Part shown: positions 1 through 7,947 of the stretch, one piece after another
Layout: each line of letters starts with the position of its first letter
Numbering within the stretch: position 1 is the stretch's first letter
Source: SHZI01 sp963802215
GTDB lineage: Bacteria > Pseudomonadota > Gammaproteobacteria > Steroidobacterales > GCA-2729495
NCBI GenBank assembly: GCA_963802215.1
Contig: CAWDHQ010000002.1
Span: 558,001-622,000 of the forward strand
Direction: 5' to 3'
DNA: 64,000 bases
The notes under the pieces: model-generated
The model's database searches: none
The model's input: the letters and a program-made list of their open reading frames with translations, nothing else
What the model was told of the DNA's origin: nothing
Program-made: the position numbers and the translations under genes

Positions 1-264
1 CGGTAGCTACCCAACCCGGACCACCCCGTCCGGGAGGGCGGCGAACCGCCACCGGTTCCCATCCCTCGAAACGCCTGCTGACAGCCGGCAGGCGCGCAAA
101 GCATACACCAAAAGCCGCGCCAGCCGTTGCCTGTCGTGGCACTGCGCCATGGCAGAGCCTGCTCCGGAGGTGGTGCCTGCAGGATGCCGACTTGCCGACA
201 AATATTGACGTGACGTCGCTATCCTCTCATGCTCCGCACGACTGTTCGGTGCAAAGGCAGCAAC
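1..264. other. Non-coding, hairpin-rich leader at window edge
   Basis: No gene is supported here. The first 93 bases fold readily: a GGTAGCTACC palindrome (2-11), CCCGGAC/GTCCGGG (15-21 with 28-34), GGCGG-CGAA-CCGCC (37-50) and GCCTGC/GCAGGC (73-78 with 88-93). This could be a terminator or structured RNA belonging to a gene left of the window, or a leader for the ABC operon. No known riboswitch core could be matched. Confidence 0.3.
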
Positions 265-1416
265 GTGTTCATCGCACTCCGGGATCTTGCCTATGCAAAG
301 GGCCGTTTTGCCCTCATGGGCCTGGTGGTGGCACTCGTCGCCTACCTGATGACATTCCTCTCGGGACTGTCCGGCGGCCTCATCAGTAACAACGTGTCGG
401 GACTGATCGCCGCGCCGGCCAGTCACTTTGCCTTTCAGTACGACGATCGCCCCACCTTCCGCTCGAGCCTGGTGGACCGGGCCATGTGGGAGGGCTGGCT
501 GGCGCGCCCGGGCGTCCGTCATGCCGAGCCCCTGGGTCATACGACATTCAATGGGCGCAACCAGCGCGATGAGCCGCTCGAGTTCGTGCTCTGGGGCATT
601 CGCCCCGGCTCGTTCCTCGACGTGCCGGTGGCGAGCGGCGCTGGCGTGGGGGAGACTGACGCCGGTGTGGTCATTTCGAGCCTGCTCGCCGATCGCGGGG
701 TGAAGATCGGGGACACGATCACCCTGGACAGGGTGCTGACCGAGCTGAAGGTTGTCGGCATTACTGCCGATGAGCGCAATTACGAGCACGCGCCGATCGT
801 GTTCGCGACCCTGCCGAAATGGCAGGAGGCGACCTACGGCCCGCCGGGCGGAGCTCCTCCCGGGGAAAAGCTGCCCGACGTTGTGTTCGACTTTGCCAGC
901 GCCGTGGCGCTGGACCTGGACCCGGCCATGACACCGGCGCAGATTGAAGCTGCGGATGCAGAACTCGGCACCACGACCCTCGACAAGGAGGCATCGTTCC
1001 AGACGTCGCCCGCCTACCAGGTCGAGGTATTCACGGTGGCGGCCATCCAGGCTTTCCTCGTCGTGACATCGGCAGTGCTCCTCGGCGCCTTTTTCCTGAT
1101 CTGGACCATTCAGCGGACTGCCGAGATCGGGCTCGTAAAGGCCTTGGGGGCATCAAACGGCTACCTGCTGCGGGATTCGCTGGGTCAGGCAATGCTCCTG
1201 CTTCTCGGTGGCCTGGCTGTCGGGGTCGGGCTTGCCCTCGTGAGTGGCGTTGCCTTCAAGGCAACGGCCGAGGCGGGCACGCCCTTCCAGTTCGAGCCAG
1301 CTACCGTCGTGGTGTCGGCGCTACTGCTGCTGGGCGCCGGCCTGCTGGGCGGCGCGGTGTCGATTCGCCGTATCACATCCGTGGAGCCGCTGATTGCGCT
1401 GGGGAGAGACCGATGA
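265..1416 (+). CDS. ABC exporter permease, FtsX/MacB (DevC-like) type
   Basis: Inner-membrane permease of a MacB/DevC-type ABC exporter, 383 aa. One N-terminal helix (about residues 15-37) is followed by a large extracytoplasmic domain (about 45-250) and three C-terminal helices (about 255-283, 310-331, 346-368), the usual layout of this family. An ATG at 229 would add twelve Arg/Cys-rich residues. The GTG at 265 is preferred because it opens directly onto FIALRDLAYAKGRF, the conserved stretch before helix 1. The stop overlaps the ATPase start in an ATGA, so the two are translationally coupled. The substrate cannot be read from sequence. No membrane-fusion protein is adjacent; it may lie upstream, outside the window. 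Confidence 0.85.
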   Translation: MFIALRDLAYAKGRFALMGLVVALVAYLMTFLSGLSGGLISNNVSGLIAAPASHFAFQYDDRPTFRSSLVDRAMWEGWLARPGVRHAEPLGHTTFNGRNQRDEPLEFVLWGIRPGSFLDVPVASGAGVGETDAGVVISSLLADRGVKIGDTITLDRVLTELKVVGITADERNYEHAPIVFATLPKWQEATYGPPGGAPPGEKLPDVVFDFASAVALDLDPAMTPAQIEAADAELGTTTLDKEASFQTSPAYQVEVFTVAAIQAFLVVTSAVLLGAFFLIWTIQRTAEIGLVKALGASNGYLLRDSLGQAMLLLLGGLAVGVGLALVSGVAFKATAEAGTPFQFEPATVVVSALLLLGAGLLGGAVSIRRITSVEPLIALGRDR

Positions 1417-2108
1417 GCCTCCGCGTCGAGGCCGTATCGCTCGTGCTGGGCGATGGAGACCAGCAGGTCCAGGCGCTCGACGGCGTCTCGTTGGATGTCG
1501 CTCCCGGGGAACTGCTGGCCGTCGTAGGGCCCTCCGGCTCGGGAAAGTCGAGCCTCCTGGCGGTCTGCGGCGCGCTGCGCAAGCCGACCTCCGGGAAGAT
1601 CCACGTGGGCGACATCGAGATCACGGCACTGAACCTGGAGCAGCAGACCCGCGTCCGCCGGGAAAGGATCGGCTTCGTCTTCCAGCAGTCCAACCTGCTG
1701 CCATCGCTCACCGTGCTGGACCAGCTCCTGCTCACCGTGCACCTGCGGGGCGCAAGCCCCGGCAGCGCTGCGCGCGACCGGGCGATGGGCCTGCTTCAGC
1801 AGGTTGGGATGGATACCCGCAGCCACCGCCGGCCCTCTGAATTGTCGGGTGGCGAGCGGCAGCGGGTGGGAATTGCCCGGGCCCTGATGTCGTCGCCCGG
1901 CGTGCTGCTGGTGGACGAGCCGACGTCCATGCTCGACCAGGCCCGCGGCCGGCAGATCGTCGCCCTGCTGCGCGGGCAATGTCACGAGCATGGCGTTGCG
2001 GCCCTGATGGTGACCCACGATCCGGAGATGCTCGGGTTCGTCGACCGGGCCGTGCACATCGGCGACGGCCGCCTGCACCAACTGGAGGAACTCGGTGCCG
2101 CGCATTGA
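1413..2108 (+). CDS. ABC exporter ATPase, LolD/MacB type
   Basis: ATP-binding subunit partnering the preceding permease, 231 aa, the normal length for this family. Visible motifs are Walker A (GPSGSGKSS, about residues 39-47), the signature LSGGERQR, Walker B (VLLVDEPTS) and the switch histidine (MVTHD). It starts in the ATGA overlap with the permease and ends inside the start of the TetR gene, so all three are read together. The family exports lipoproteins, macrolides, peptides or glycolipids; nothing here decides which. Confidence 0.9.
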   Translation: MSLRVEAVSLVLGDGDQQVQALDGVSLDVAPGELLAVVGPSGSGKSSLLAVCGALRKPTSGKIHVGDIEITALNLEQQTRVRRERIGFVFQQSNLLPSLTVLDQLLLTVHLRGASPGSAARDRAMGLLQQVGMDTRSHRRPSELSGGERQRVGIARALMSSPGVLLVDEPTSMLDQARGRQIVALLRGQCHEHGVAALMVTHDPEMLGFVDRAVHIGDGRLHQLEELGAAH

Positions 2109-2682
2109 TGCTGCCAGCATCGAGGAGCACGTGCGGGTGCAAACCGCGCGCATTCTCGACGCGGCGACCCGACTTTTCCAGGAACGCGGCTACCGCAAGA
2201 CCGATCTGGACGACATTGCCCACGCGGTCGGCCTGGCGCGCAACTCCCTGTACCGGTATTACAAGAACAAGGATTTCATCCTTCTGGCCTGCGTCGAGCG
2301 GGACATGGGTGCGTTCGTCAGGCGGATGCACAGTCTGGAAGCCGAGTATCCAGACCCCGTCGAACGGATCGGGGCATGGCTCGACATGCAGATGGACATG
2401 GCCACCAGTCCCGCCCACGCCACCATGGAACTCATGGCCGAGATCAGGACGGACGCGCCCGAACTGCGAAAGCGGCTCGTGGAGCTGCACGATGCACCGG
2501 GTGGCGTTCTGGAGGACGCCGTCGCGGAGATCGTCCGGGGCAAGCGCCGGGATGCAAGCCTGATGATCGCCCTCATCAAGGGCATGGTGGAGGCGGCTGC
2601 CGGGCACGCCATCCGCCGGGACAGCAAGGCAGCGGCGAAGCGCGAGTTGCGTCGGGCGGTCGAGCGAGTCATCGGAAATTGA
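2095..2682 (+). CDS. TetR/AcrR family transcriptional regulator
   Basis: One-component repressor-type regulator, 195 aa. The N-terminal helix-turn-helix is clear (about residues 12-58: ILDAATRLFQERGYRKTDLD, then SLYRYYKNKD), followed by a helical ligand-binding region typical in size for TetR proteins. The GTG start at 2095 lies within the last codons of the ABC ATPase gene. It probably controls its own operon (ABC exporter, CbiX-like protein, MFS transporter), but no operator can be identified with confidence. The ligand is unknown. Confidence 0.88.
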   Translation: MPRIDAASIEEHVRVQTARILDAATRLFQERGYRKTDLDDIAHAVGLARNSLYRYYKNKDFILLACVERDMGAFVRRMHSLEAEYPDPVERIGAWLDMQMDMATSPAHATMELMAEIRTDAPELRKRLVELHDAPGGVLEDAVAEIVRGKRRDASLMIALIKGMVEAAAGHAIRRDSKAAAKRELRRAVERVIGN

Positions 2683-2693
2683 GGAGCCATGTC

Positions 2694-3809
2694 GTGAGAG
2701 TCCCCGCCATTTGCCTTGATGCCTCCATCCCGCTCCTGCTCTCGTTGTCGCTGGCCGGGCACGGGGCCTTCGCTGCCGACGAGCACGCCCCGCACAGCCA
2801 CAGTGCGGGCGCTGCAGTCAAAATGGACGCGGAGGGCAAGCGCCTCGAGTCCTATAACCAGCGGCACGAGATGACCCCCGAGATGCGCGCCGAATTGCGC
2901 AGGAAGGTCGCCCTCTACCGTGGGTTCACCGACCGTGAACTCGACATGAACATGAACGCCATGGGGCCGGACTACGAGTGGTACGTGAGCGACCCGAAGG
3001 TCAGGGGAGGCACCGGGATCCTCGTGCTCTCCCACGGTGTTGGCGAGAACAGCGACCGGCTCATGAGGACCGCCTACCTGCCCATGGCGAAGAAGACCCC
3101 GGTGGCGATCGGCTTCGGCATGGCGATGATGAGCTCATCGCATCTCCAGTCAGCCGTGGACGACCTGCGCGCCGCCGGCGTCCGCCGGATCATCCTCGTG
3201 GACCAGGGCACCACTACCAGGTACAACTCCCTGACCCGCCACTGGCAGTACATCTTCGGCATGTACCCGGAGGCCAGCTACATGGACGTGCCGAAGATCA
3301 ATGCGCCGGGAGTCGAGTTCGTCTGGTCGGGCCATTTCAATGACCATCCTCTGATAACGGAAATGCTCTATGACGCTGCGCTGTCGGTGAGCACCAATCC
3401 GTCCAACGAAGTAGTGATCATCGTGGGGCATGGGCCGGAAGATGCGGCCGACAACCTTCCAGACCTGAAGATCATCCAGGCTCATGCGGAAAGAATAGGC
3501 GCGAAGAAGAAATTCGCCGATGTTCGAATTACCAACCTCCAGGATGACGCGATCATCCCGGTTCGGGAATCCAATGTGCGCAAGCTGCGCGCCATGATCC
3601 AGCAGGCCACGAAGGCCGGCCGCAAGGTCATCGTGATCCCCATCGCCGCTGCCAGCTACGGTGTGCAGCGGAACATCAAGACGGACCTGCGGGGCCTGCA
3701 GTACACTTTCGCCGAGAAGGGTCTGATCGAGAATCCCAGGTTCATGGAGTGGGTGGATAGCGTGATCAAGACCGCCGAGGCCCATCCCCCCGCCCAACCT
3801 TCCAGCTGA
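2694..3809 (+). CDS. Exported CbiX/SirB-like chelatase-fold protein, paralogue A
   Basis: 371-aa protein with a signal peptide (cleavage near AFAADEHAPH). The mature N-terminus is histidine-bearing (DEHAPHSHSAG). Two motifs like the HG active-site region of CbiX/sirohydrochlorin cobaltochelatases are present (LSHGVGEN and IIVGHGPEDAADN), suggesting two chelatase-type half-domains. The GTG at 2694 is chosen because upstream sequence belongs to the TetR gene and it opens the signal peptide. A paralogue lies at 39657-40793, sharing for example MGPDYEWY/MGPEYAWY and a common C-terminal block (KGLIENPRF/KGLINHPNF). Cytoplasmic CbiX inserts metal into sirohydrochlorin; an exported form must do something else, such as periplasmic metal or tetrapyrrole binding. 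That role is inference. It sits in the exporter operon. Confidence 0.75.
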   Translation: MRVPAICLDASIPLLLSLSLAGHGAFAADEHAPHSHSAGAAVKMDAEGKRLESYNQRHEMTPEMRAELRRKVALYRGFTDRELDMNMNAMGPDYEWYVSDPKVRGGTGILVLSHGVGENSDRLMRTAYLPMAKKTPVAIGFGMAMMSSSHLQSAVDDLRAAGVRRIILVDQGTTTRYNSLTRHWQYIFGMYPEASYMDVPKINAPGVEFVWSGHFNDHPLITEMLYDAALSVSTNPSNEVVIIVGHGPEDAADNLPDLKIIQAHAERIGAKKKFADVRITNLQDDAIIPVRESNVRKLRAMIQQATKAGRKVIVIPIAAASYGVQRNIKTDLRGLQYTFAEKGLIENPRFMEWVDSVIKTAEAHPPAQPSS

Positions 3810-3814
3810 CCGAT

Positions 3815-5197
3815 ATGAATGACCAGAACCTTCGACCCCTTCTACTGATTCTCTTCGTCGGCGTGCTCATGGGCGCGCTCGACCTGGCGATCATTGGCCC
3901 CGCGCTGCCGGCCATCCAGGCCGATCTGGGACTCGATACCAGGGCGCTGGCGTGGATCTTCAACATCTACGTGCTCTTCCAGCTGATGGGCACACCGCTG
4001 ATGGCCAAGCTGTCCGACCGGTACGGCCGGCGTGCCATCTACGTGCTGAATCTGGCGCTGTTCGGCCTCGGCTCATTGCTCCTTGCCGTCGCACCATCCT
4101 TCGAAGTGCTGCTGGTTGGCCGGGCCGTGCAGGGCCTGGGGGCGGGCGGCATCTTTCCCGTGGCCAGTGCGGTCATCGGCGACACCTTTCCGCCAGAGAA
4201 GCGTGGCCCGACTCTGGGACTGCTTGGCGCGGTATTCGGGATTGCCTTCCTCGTCGGGCCGGTACTGGGTGGCGTCTTGCTGCGCTTTTCGTGGCACTGG
4301 CTGTTCATCATCAACCTGCCTATCGTGGCGTTGCTGATCTGGCAGGCACTGCGGCTTCTTCCGGGCACGCGGGCTGCGGAGCCGAAGCCCTTCGACGCCA
4401 CCGGAGCGCTGGTTTTGTCGCTGACCCTCGGCAGCCTGGCCATCGTCTTCACCGAGATGGACGCCAGCCATTTGCTGTCCAGCCTGACGTCATTGCCTGT
4501 GGCGCCGTTTGCCGTGCTCGCCATCCTGCTGACGCCCGTCTTCTGGCGAATAGAGCAGCGGGCCGCCGACCCGATCGTTCCGCCCCGTCTGCTGGCGTCG
4601 CTGCAGATGCGCCTCACGGGCGCGATCGCCATCGGCACCGGCACGCTGGAGGCCGGCTCCGCGTTCTTTCCCGCGCTGGCGGTGGCCGCACTCGGCGTCA
4701 CGGACTACAACGCCAGCCTCCTGATGCTGCCCTCCGTGCTGGCCACGACTGTCGGCGCACCGCTGGCGGGCCGGCTGCTGAACCGCATGGGTTCCCGCCT
4801 GATCGTGCAGTTGGGCCTTTCGGGCGTCGCCATTGGCACACTGATCTATGCCCTGATGGACCTGACCCTCACACTGTTCATCGTTGGCGGGATCATCGGC
4901 GGGTTCGGCTTTTCGGCGCTCCTGGGAGCACCGCTGCGCTACATCGTGCTCCACGAGGCGCAGGCGGCGGACCGTGGTACCGCCCAGGGCCTGCTGACCG
5001 TATTCCTGTCCATCGGCCAGTTGTCCGGTGCCGCCGTCATAGGTGGTGTGGCGGCATCCCGGGGCGGTGGCACCGCGGGCTACCAGCTGGCCCTGCTGAT
5101 CCTAGGCATCCTGACGGCGGTGCTGGTCGTGGCCGGCTTCGCCCTCAAGTCCCGTGACGTCGAGCGGGCTGAAGCGGCTGCCGCCGGGAACGGCTAG
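3815..5197 (+). CDS. MFS drug transporter, EmrB/QacA-like
   Basis: Inner-membrane major facilitator protein, 460 aa. The MFS motif A is visible after helix 2 (KLSDRYGRR), with the RAVQGLGAG and GPVLGG (motif C-like) segments of the drug:H+ antiporters further on. About 14 hydrophobic segments are apparent, pointing to the DHA2 group. The start is only 5 bases after the CbiX-like gene, so it is the last gene of the operon. Its TAG stop overlaps the TAG stop of the convergent membrane-protein gene through the shared CTAG. Confidence 0.85.
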   Translation: MNDQNLRPLLLILFVGVLMGALDLAIIGPALPAIQADLGLDTRALAWIFNIYVLFQLMGTPLMAKLSDRYGRRAIYVLNLALFGLGSLLLAVAPSFEVLLVGRAVQGLGAGGIFPVASAVIGDTFPPEKRGPTLGLLGAVFGIAFLVGPVLGGVLLRFSWHWLFIINLPIVALLIWQALRLLPGTRAAEPKPFDATGALVLSLTLGSLAIVFTEMDASHLLSSLTSLPVAPFAVLAILLTPVFWRIEQRAADPIVPPRLLASLQMRLTGAIAIGTGTLEAGSAFFPALAVAALGVTDYNASLLMLPSVLATTVGAPLAGRLLNRMGSRLIVQLGLSGVAIGTLIYALMDLTLTLFIVGGIIGGFGFSALLGAPLRYIVLHEAQAADRGTAQGLLTVFLSIGQLSGAAVIGGVAASRGGGTAGYQLALLILGILTAVLVVAGFALKSRDVERAEAAAAGNG

Positions 5198-5766
5198 CTA
5201 GCCATGCGCCTTGCCACCCACGTGCCGGCCGCAGCGAGGATCGCAAGCAGCATGACGCCGTTGCTGACGACCATGAGACCCAGCTTGCACTTCTTGGCGA
5301 ACACGAGCAGCCCGGGCAGCCAGCTGATCTCGTCCGGATACATGGTAATTGCCGTTACCGCGGCCACGTTCTCCAGCCAGTCGAAGACCGTCGCAAGCAT
5401 CAGCACGAGCAGCAGCTTGCGGGCCACCAGCGCGTCGTAGACCCGGGGCAGGCTGTAGCGCAGGGCGAACGCCGTGGTCGCGGTGATGAACAGGCCGGCA
5501 AAGAACGGAAACGCGTAGTCGATCAGTGTGAAGGCATAGTAGAGCTGGCGGGCTTGCTCCGTGTAGCCGGCCACCTGGGGGTAGACCTGCGCAGGCCGCA
5601 GCTCATTCTGCAGGTCGATGGGCACTGCGCCGGCAGCGTACTCCGGAAACAGGTCGCCAATCCGCATCAGAGCCTGCAGCGAACCCACGAACAGAACCAG
5701 TACGATGAAATACAGCCACCATGTCTTCGAAATCCGGATCACGAGATCCTGCAGACGTCCGAGCAT
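5194..5766 (-). CDS. Small four-helix membrane protein, uncharacterised
   Basis: 190-aa integral membrane protein that I do not recognise. Four hydrophobic segments are visible: WWLYFIVLVLFVGSLQ near residue 15, a pair around YAFPFFAGLFITATTAF, LLLVLMLATVFDWLEN, and MVVSNGVMLLAILAAAG near the C-terminus. The FDWLEN sequence within the third helix is polar and may be functional. The ATG at 5766 was chosen because it directly precedes the first helix; longer readings run through the unrelated EVE gene on the other strand. Convergent with the MFS gene and divergent from the EVE gene. Confidence 0.7.
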   Translation of the reverse strand: MLGRLQDLVIRISKTWWLYFIVLVLFVGSLQALMRIGDLFPEYAAGAVPIDLQNELRPAQVYPQVAGYTEQARQLYYAFTLIDYAFPFFAGLFITATTAFALRYSLPRVYDALVARKLLLVLMLATVFDWLENVAAVTAITMYPDEISWLPGLLVFAKKCKLGLMVVSNGVMLLAILAAAGTWVARRMAS

Positions 5767-5823
5767 GACTGCTCCCCCGTTCACGACTTCCAGCATGATG
5801 CCTGCCAGCGGAAGGGTCCTCAA

Positions 5824-6297
5824 TTGAAGTACTGGCTGATGAAGTCCGAGCCCTCCGTCTATGGTATCGACGAGCTGCAGAGGGACGGGCACACCAGCTG
5901 GGGGGGCGTCCGCAATTACCAGGTGCGGAACATGTTCCGGGATGAGTTCAGCAAGGGCGACGTGGCCTTCTTCCACCACTCGAGCTGCGACGAGCCGGGC
6001 ATCGTCGGCACCATGAAGGTCCTGGGCAAGGCTTGCCCCGACCCCGCCCAGTTCGACCCGGAGTCGGAGTACTTCGATCCGCGGAGCAGGCGGGAGTCGC
6101 CGTCCTGGCTGGCTGTTGACGTTCAGTTCCAGCGCCGATTCCGCCGGGCCCTCCCGCTTGACGTGCTCCGGCGCACCCCCGGGCTGGAGGGCATGCTGAT
6201 CCTCCGGCGCGGCAACCGGCTGTCGGTCACGCCGGTGACGGAGGCCGAAGCGCAGACGATACTTCGCCTCGCTGCCGGAATGTCCAGTCGCGCCTGA
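5824..6297 (+). CDS. EVE-domain protein (thymocyte nuclear protein 1-like)
   Basis: 157-aa EVE domain protein. The start WLMKSEPSVYGIDEL and the following TSWGGVRNYQVRNMFRDE are hallmarks of the family, which has a PUA-like fold and binds modified bases. The TTG at 5824 is taken as start because it gives the exact family N-terminus and has a GGAAGG ribosome binding site about 8 bases upstream. The TGA stop lies inside a REP palindrome that also supplies the stop of the convergent regulator gene. Confidence 0.88.
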   Translation: MKYWLMKSEPSVYGIDELQRDGHTSWGGVRNYQVRNMFRDEFSKGDVAFFHHSSCDEPGIVGTMKVLGKACPDPAQFDPESEYFDPRSRRESPSWLAVDVQFQRRFRRALPLDVLRRTPGLEGMLILRRGNRLSVTPVTEAEAQTILRLAAGMSSRA

Positions 6298-6308
6298 AGG
6301 CGCTCCTA
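6287..6308 (-). repeat. REP palindrome, shared 3' end of two genes
   Basis: Read on the minus strand this is TAGGAGCG followed by a GCGCC/GGCGC hairpin. The TAG is the stop codon of the RamB-like gene. The TGA in the hairpin loop on the plus strand ends the EVE gene. Confidence 0.85.
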
Positions 6309-7862
6309 CATCTCGTCCAGGATCTCCTGGCGCACGTCGGCGATCTCGGCGGCCCGGGAGGCGGGGCTGGTCGTGTTGCAACGGGGGGTGCGGGGACACG
6401 CGCTGCTGCGCGGGCAGATCACGCTGGCCGGTGAGTCCAGGGCGTCGCTGACCCACTCGATGTTCAGCACCCGGCCGACCGACCGTATGGCGCTGGCCGA
6501 ATCCTTTGGCACGGCGGCCTGGCCCGCATGCCGCTGGCATGCGTGGCCGATGCTCGTGACCACCTCTTCCGCATCGATCCCCTGGGACTCCAGCGCCGGC
6601 AGGAGGTCCACGCCCACGGAAAGCACGTGGGGATTGCCGGCCATGTCCTTCGTTCGCACCGAGTGGCAGCAGTAGAGCAGCGAGCGCTCGCCGTCGATCA
6701 GCACCGAGATCTGGGACGCGGGCTGCGACGTCCGTGCCTGCTCCAGCATCCGGAACACCGCCCAGCGGGGGCAGGGATCCGACACCATTGCCAGGTTGCC
6801 CCACGGCAGGGGAATGCCATTGCCCCGGTAGACCGCCCGCAGGAAGCCGGGCGGATAGGCGTCGAAGAAATGCCAGTGGCGGTACGGTGAAACAGCCGTC
6901 ATGCGCCGCATGATCACGGCGGGTGTGAGCTCGAGGCGGCTGCCAGCCTCCACGCGGTAGTTCTCGCGGGTGAGGAAACGGCGAAAGGGCCGTTTCGGGC
7001 AGAGCAGCGCGCCCGCAAAGAAGCTGCACTCGAAATCCCGCCAGGCAAACAGCACGTCCTGGGCATTCATGCCGCCGGTATTCTGTTCGGCGCCGGTCGG
7101 GCTGCCGCCCATCTCGCCGCCCGTCGCGTGTGCGGATTTCAGGCCGTCGCCCCCGTGCAGGACCTTGTGCGCCAGGTGTGAGGCGAGGTCGAACTTTAGC
7201 CGCGCCGGATCCTTCTGCAGCTGCCGGTTCATGTAGATGGTGGATGGTGACTCGAAGAATGACCGGACCATGCTGCGGACTTCGCGATCGTTGTCCCGCG
7301 CCAGGAGCGGCTTCCGGTCGAACCACTGGATCTCGACCCCGTGGCGCTTGCACAGGCGCAGCAGGTCGTCGACGGTGAGCGGAAAGCGGCGCTCGCCCAC
7401 TTCCTCGGCGGAGCGCTCCAGGTCGGGAAAGTCGTTGCGGGACATCTCCTGATAGGAGCGGATCAGCAGGTGTGCGAACTGCCGGCCCGTGGTTCCCGTC
7501 TGGGCCAGGAGTTCCGGGATTGCGGCCTCGAGCAGCTCCCGGGAGAACAGGAAGCCCGGCTCGAGCGGGATGCGCGCCATTCCGCCGCGTGCATTGGCCC
7601 GGGGTGGCGATTCCACCTCGGGGTTCTCGTCCAGGAACCAGCGGGCGTCCTTCTGGAACACGGCGGCCAGCAGGTCGAGGAGCGGAGCCGAGGGGATCCG
7701 CTGGCCCGTCTCGATCATGCTGAGGTAGGACACTGACGGTGCCACGTCCGCGTCCAGCTGGATGCACCGTGCAGATACATCCTGCAGGGTCAGGCCGTTG
7801 CGCTTCCGCAGGTTGCGGATCTTGGCGCCCAGGAAATGACTCTTGCGCAGGAGGCCCGACAT
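6306..7862 (-). CDS. RamB/ScfR-like regulator of acetate/glyoxylate metabolism
   Basis: 518-aa XRE-family regulator of the short-chain fatty acyl regulator (ScfR) group. An HTH_3 domain occupies about residues 12-72 (LGAKIRNLRKRNGLTLQDVS; MIETGQRIPS). The middle region resembles an IrrE/ImmA peptidase-like domain whose zinc motif is degenerate (SHLAHKVLHG rather than HExxH), and a ScfR-type domain follows, ending in a Cys-rich tail (CPRSSACPRTPRC). RamB in actinobacteria controls aceA/aceB. Here the gene is divergent from aceB with only 85 bases between starts, which hold three identical repeats. It therefore very likely controls the glyoxylate operon and itself. Its TAG stop is the first three bases of a REP. 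Confidence 0.85.
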   Translation of the reverse strand: MSGLLRKSHFLGAKIRNLRKRNGLTLQDVSARCIQLDADVAPSVSYLSMIETGQRIPSAPLLDLLAAVFQKDARWFLDENPEVESPPRANARGGMARIPLEPGFLFSRELLEAAIPELLAQTGTTGRQFAHLLIRSYQEMSRNDFPDLERSAEEVGERRFPLTVDDLLRLCKRHGVEIQWFDRKPLLARDNDREVRSMVRSFFESPSTIYMNRQLQKDPARLKFDLASHLAHKVLHGGDGLKSAHATGGEMGGSPTGAEQNTGGMNAQDVLFAWRDFECSFFAGALLCPKRPFRRFLTRENYRVEAGSRLELTPAVIMRRMTAVSPYRHWHFFDAYPPGFLRAVYRGNGIPLPWGNLAMVSDPCPRWAVFRMLEQARTSQPASQISVLIDGERSLLYCCHSVRTKDMAGNPHVLSVGVDLLPALESQGIDAEEVVTSIGHACQRHAGQAAVPKDSASAIRSVGRVLNIEWVSDALDSPASVICPRSSACPRTPRCNTTSPASRAAEIADVRQEILDEM

Positions 7863-7882
7863 TAGCGCAGGGAAATGACCGG

Positions 7883-7920
7883 TGTGAAATTTACAATGTG
7901 AAATTTCTATTGTGAAATTT
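7883..7920. promoter_or_regulatory. Triple direct-repeat operator between regulator and aceB
   Basis: Three exact copies of TGTGAAATTT start at 7883, 7897 and 7911, that is, every 14 bases. On the minus strand, TTCACA (from repeat 3) and TAAATT are 17 bases apart and could be the -35 and -10 of the regulator gene, so protein bound here would autoregulate. AT-rich sequence is confined to this spot. The regulator assignment is inference from position. Confidence 0.65.
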
Positions 7921-7947
7921 CTCTGGCTTTTATCGTAGAGTCCCGGC

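Noticed and set aside
1..93. Cobalamin or cyclic-di-GMP riboswitch
   Set aside because: Some stretches looked similar (GGGAACCGGTGG on the minus strand, GGTAGCTA on the plus), but the conserved core bases of both classes are absent.
5767..7767. 857-residue minus-strand frame including the small membrane protein
   Set aside because: It is antisense to the EVE gene and out of frame with the RamB-like gene. Only the last 190 codons look like protein.
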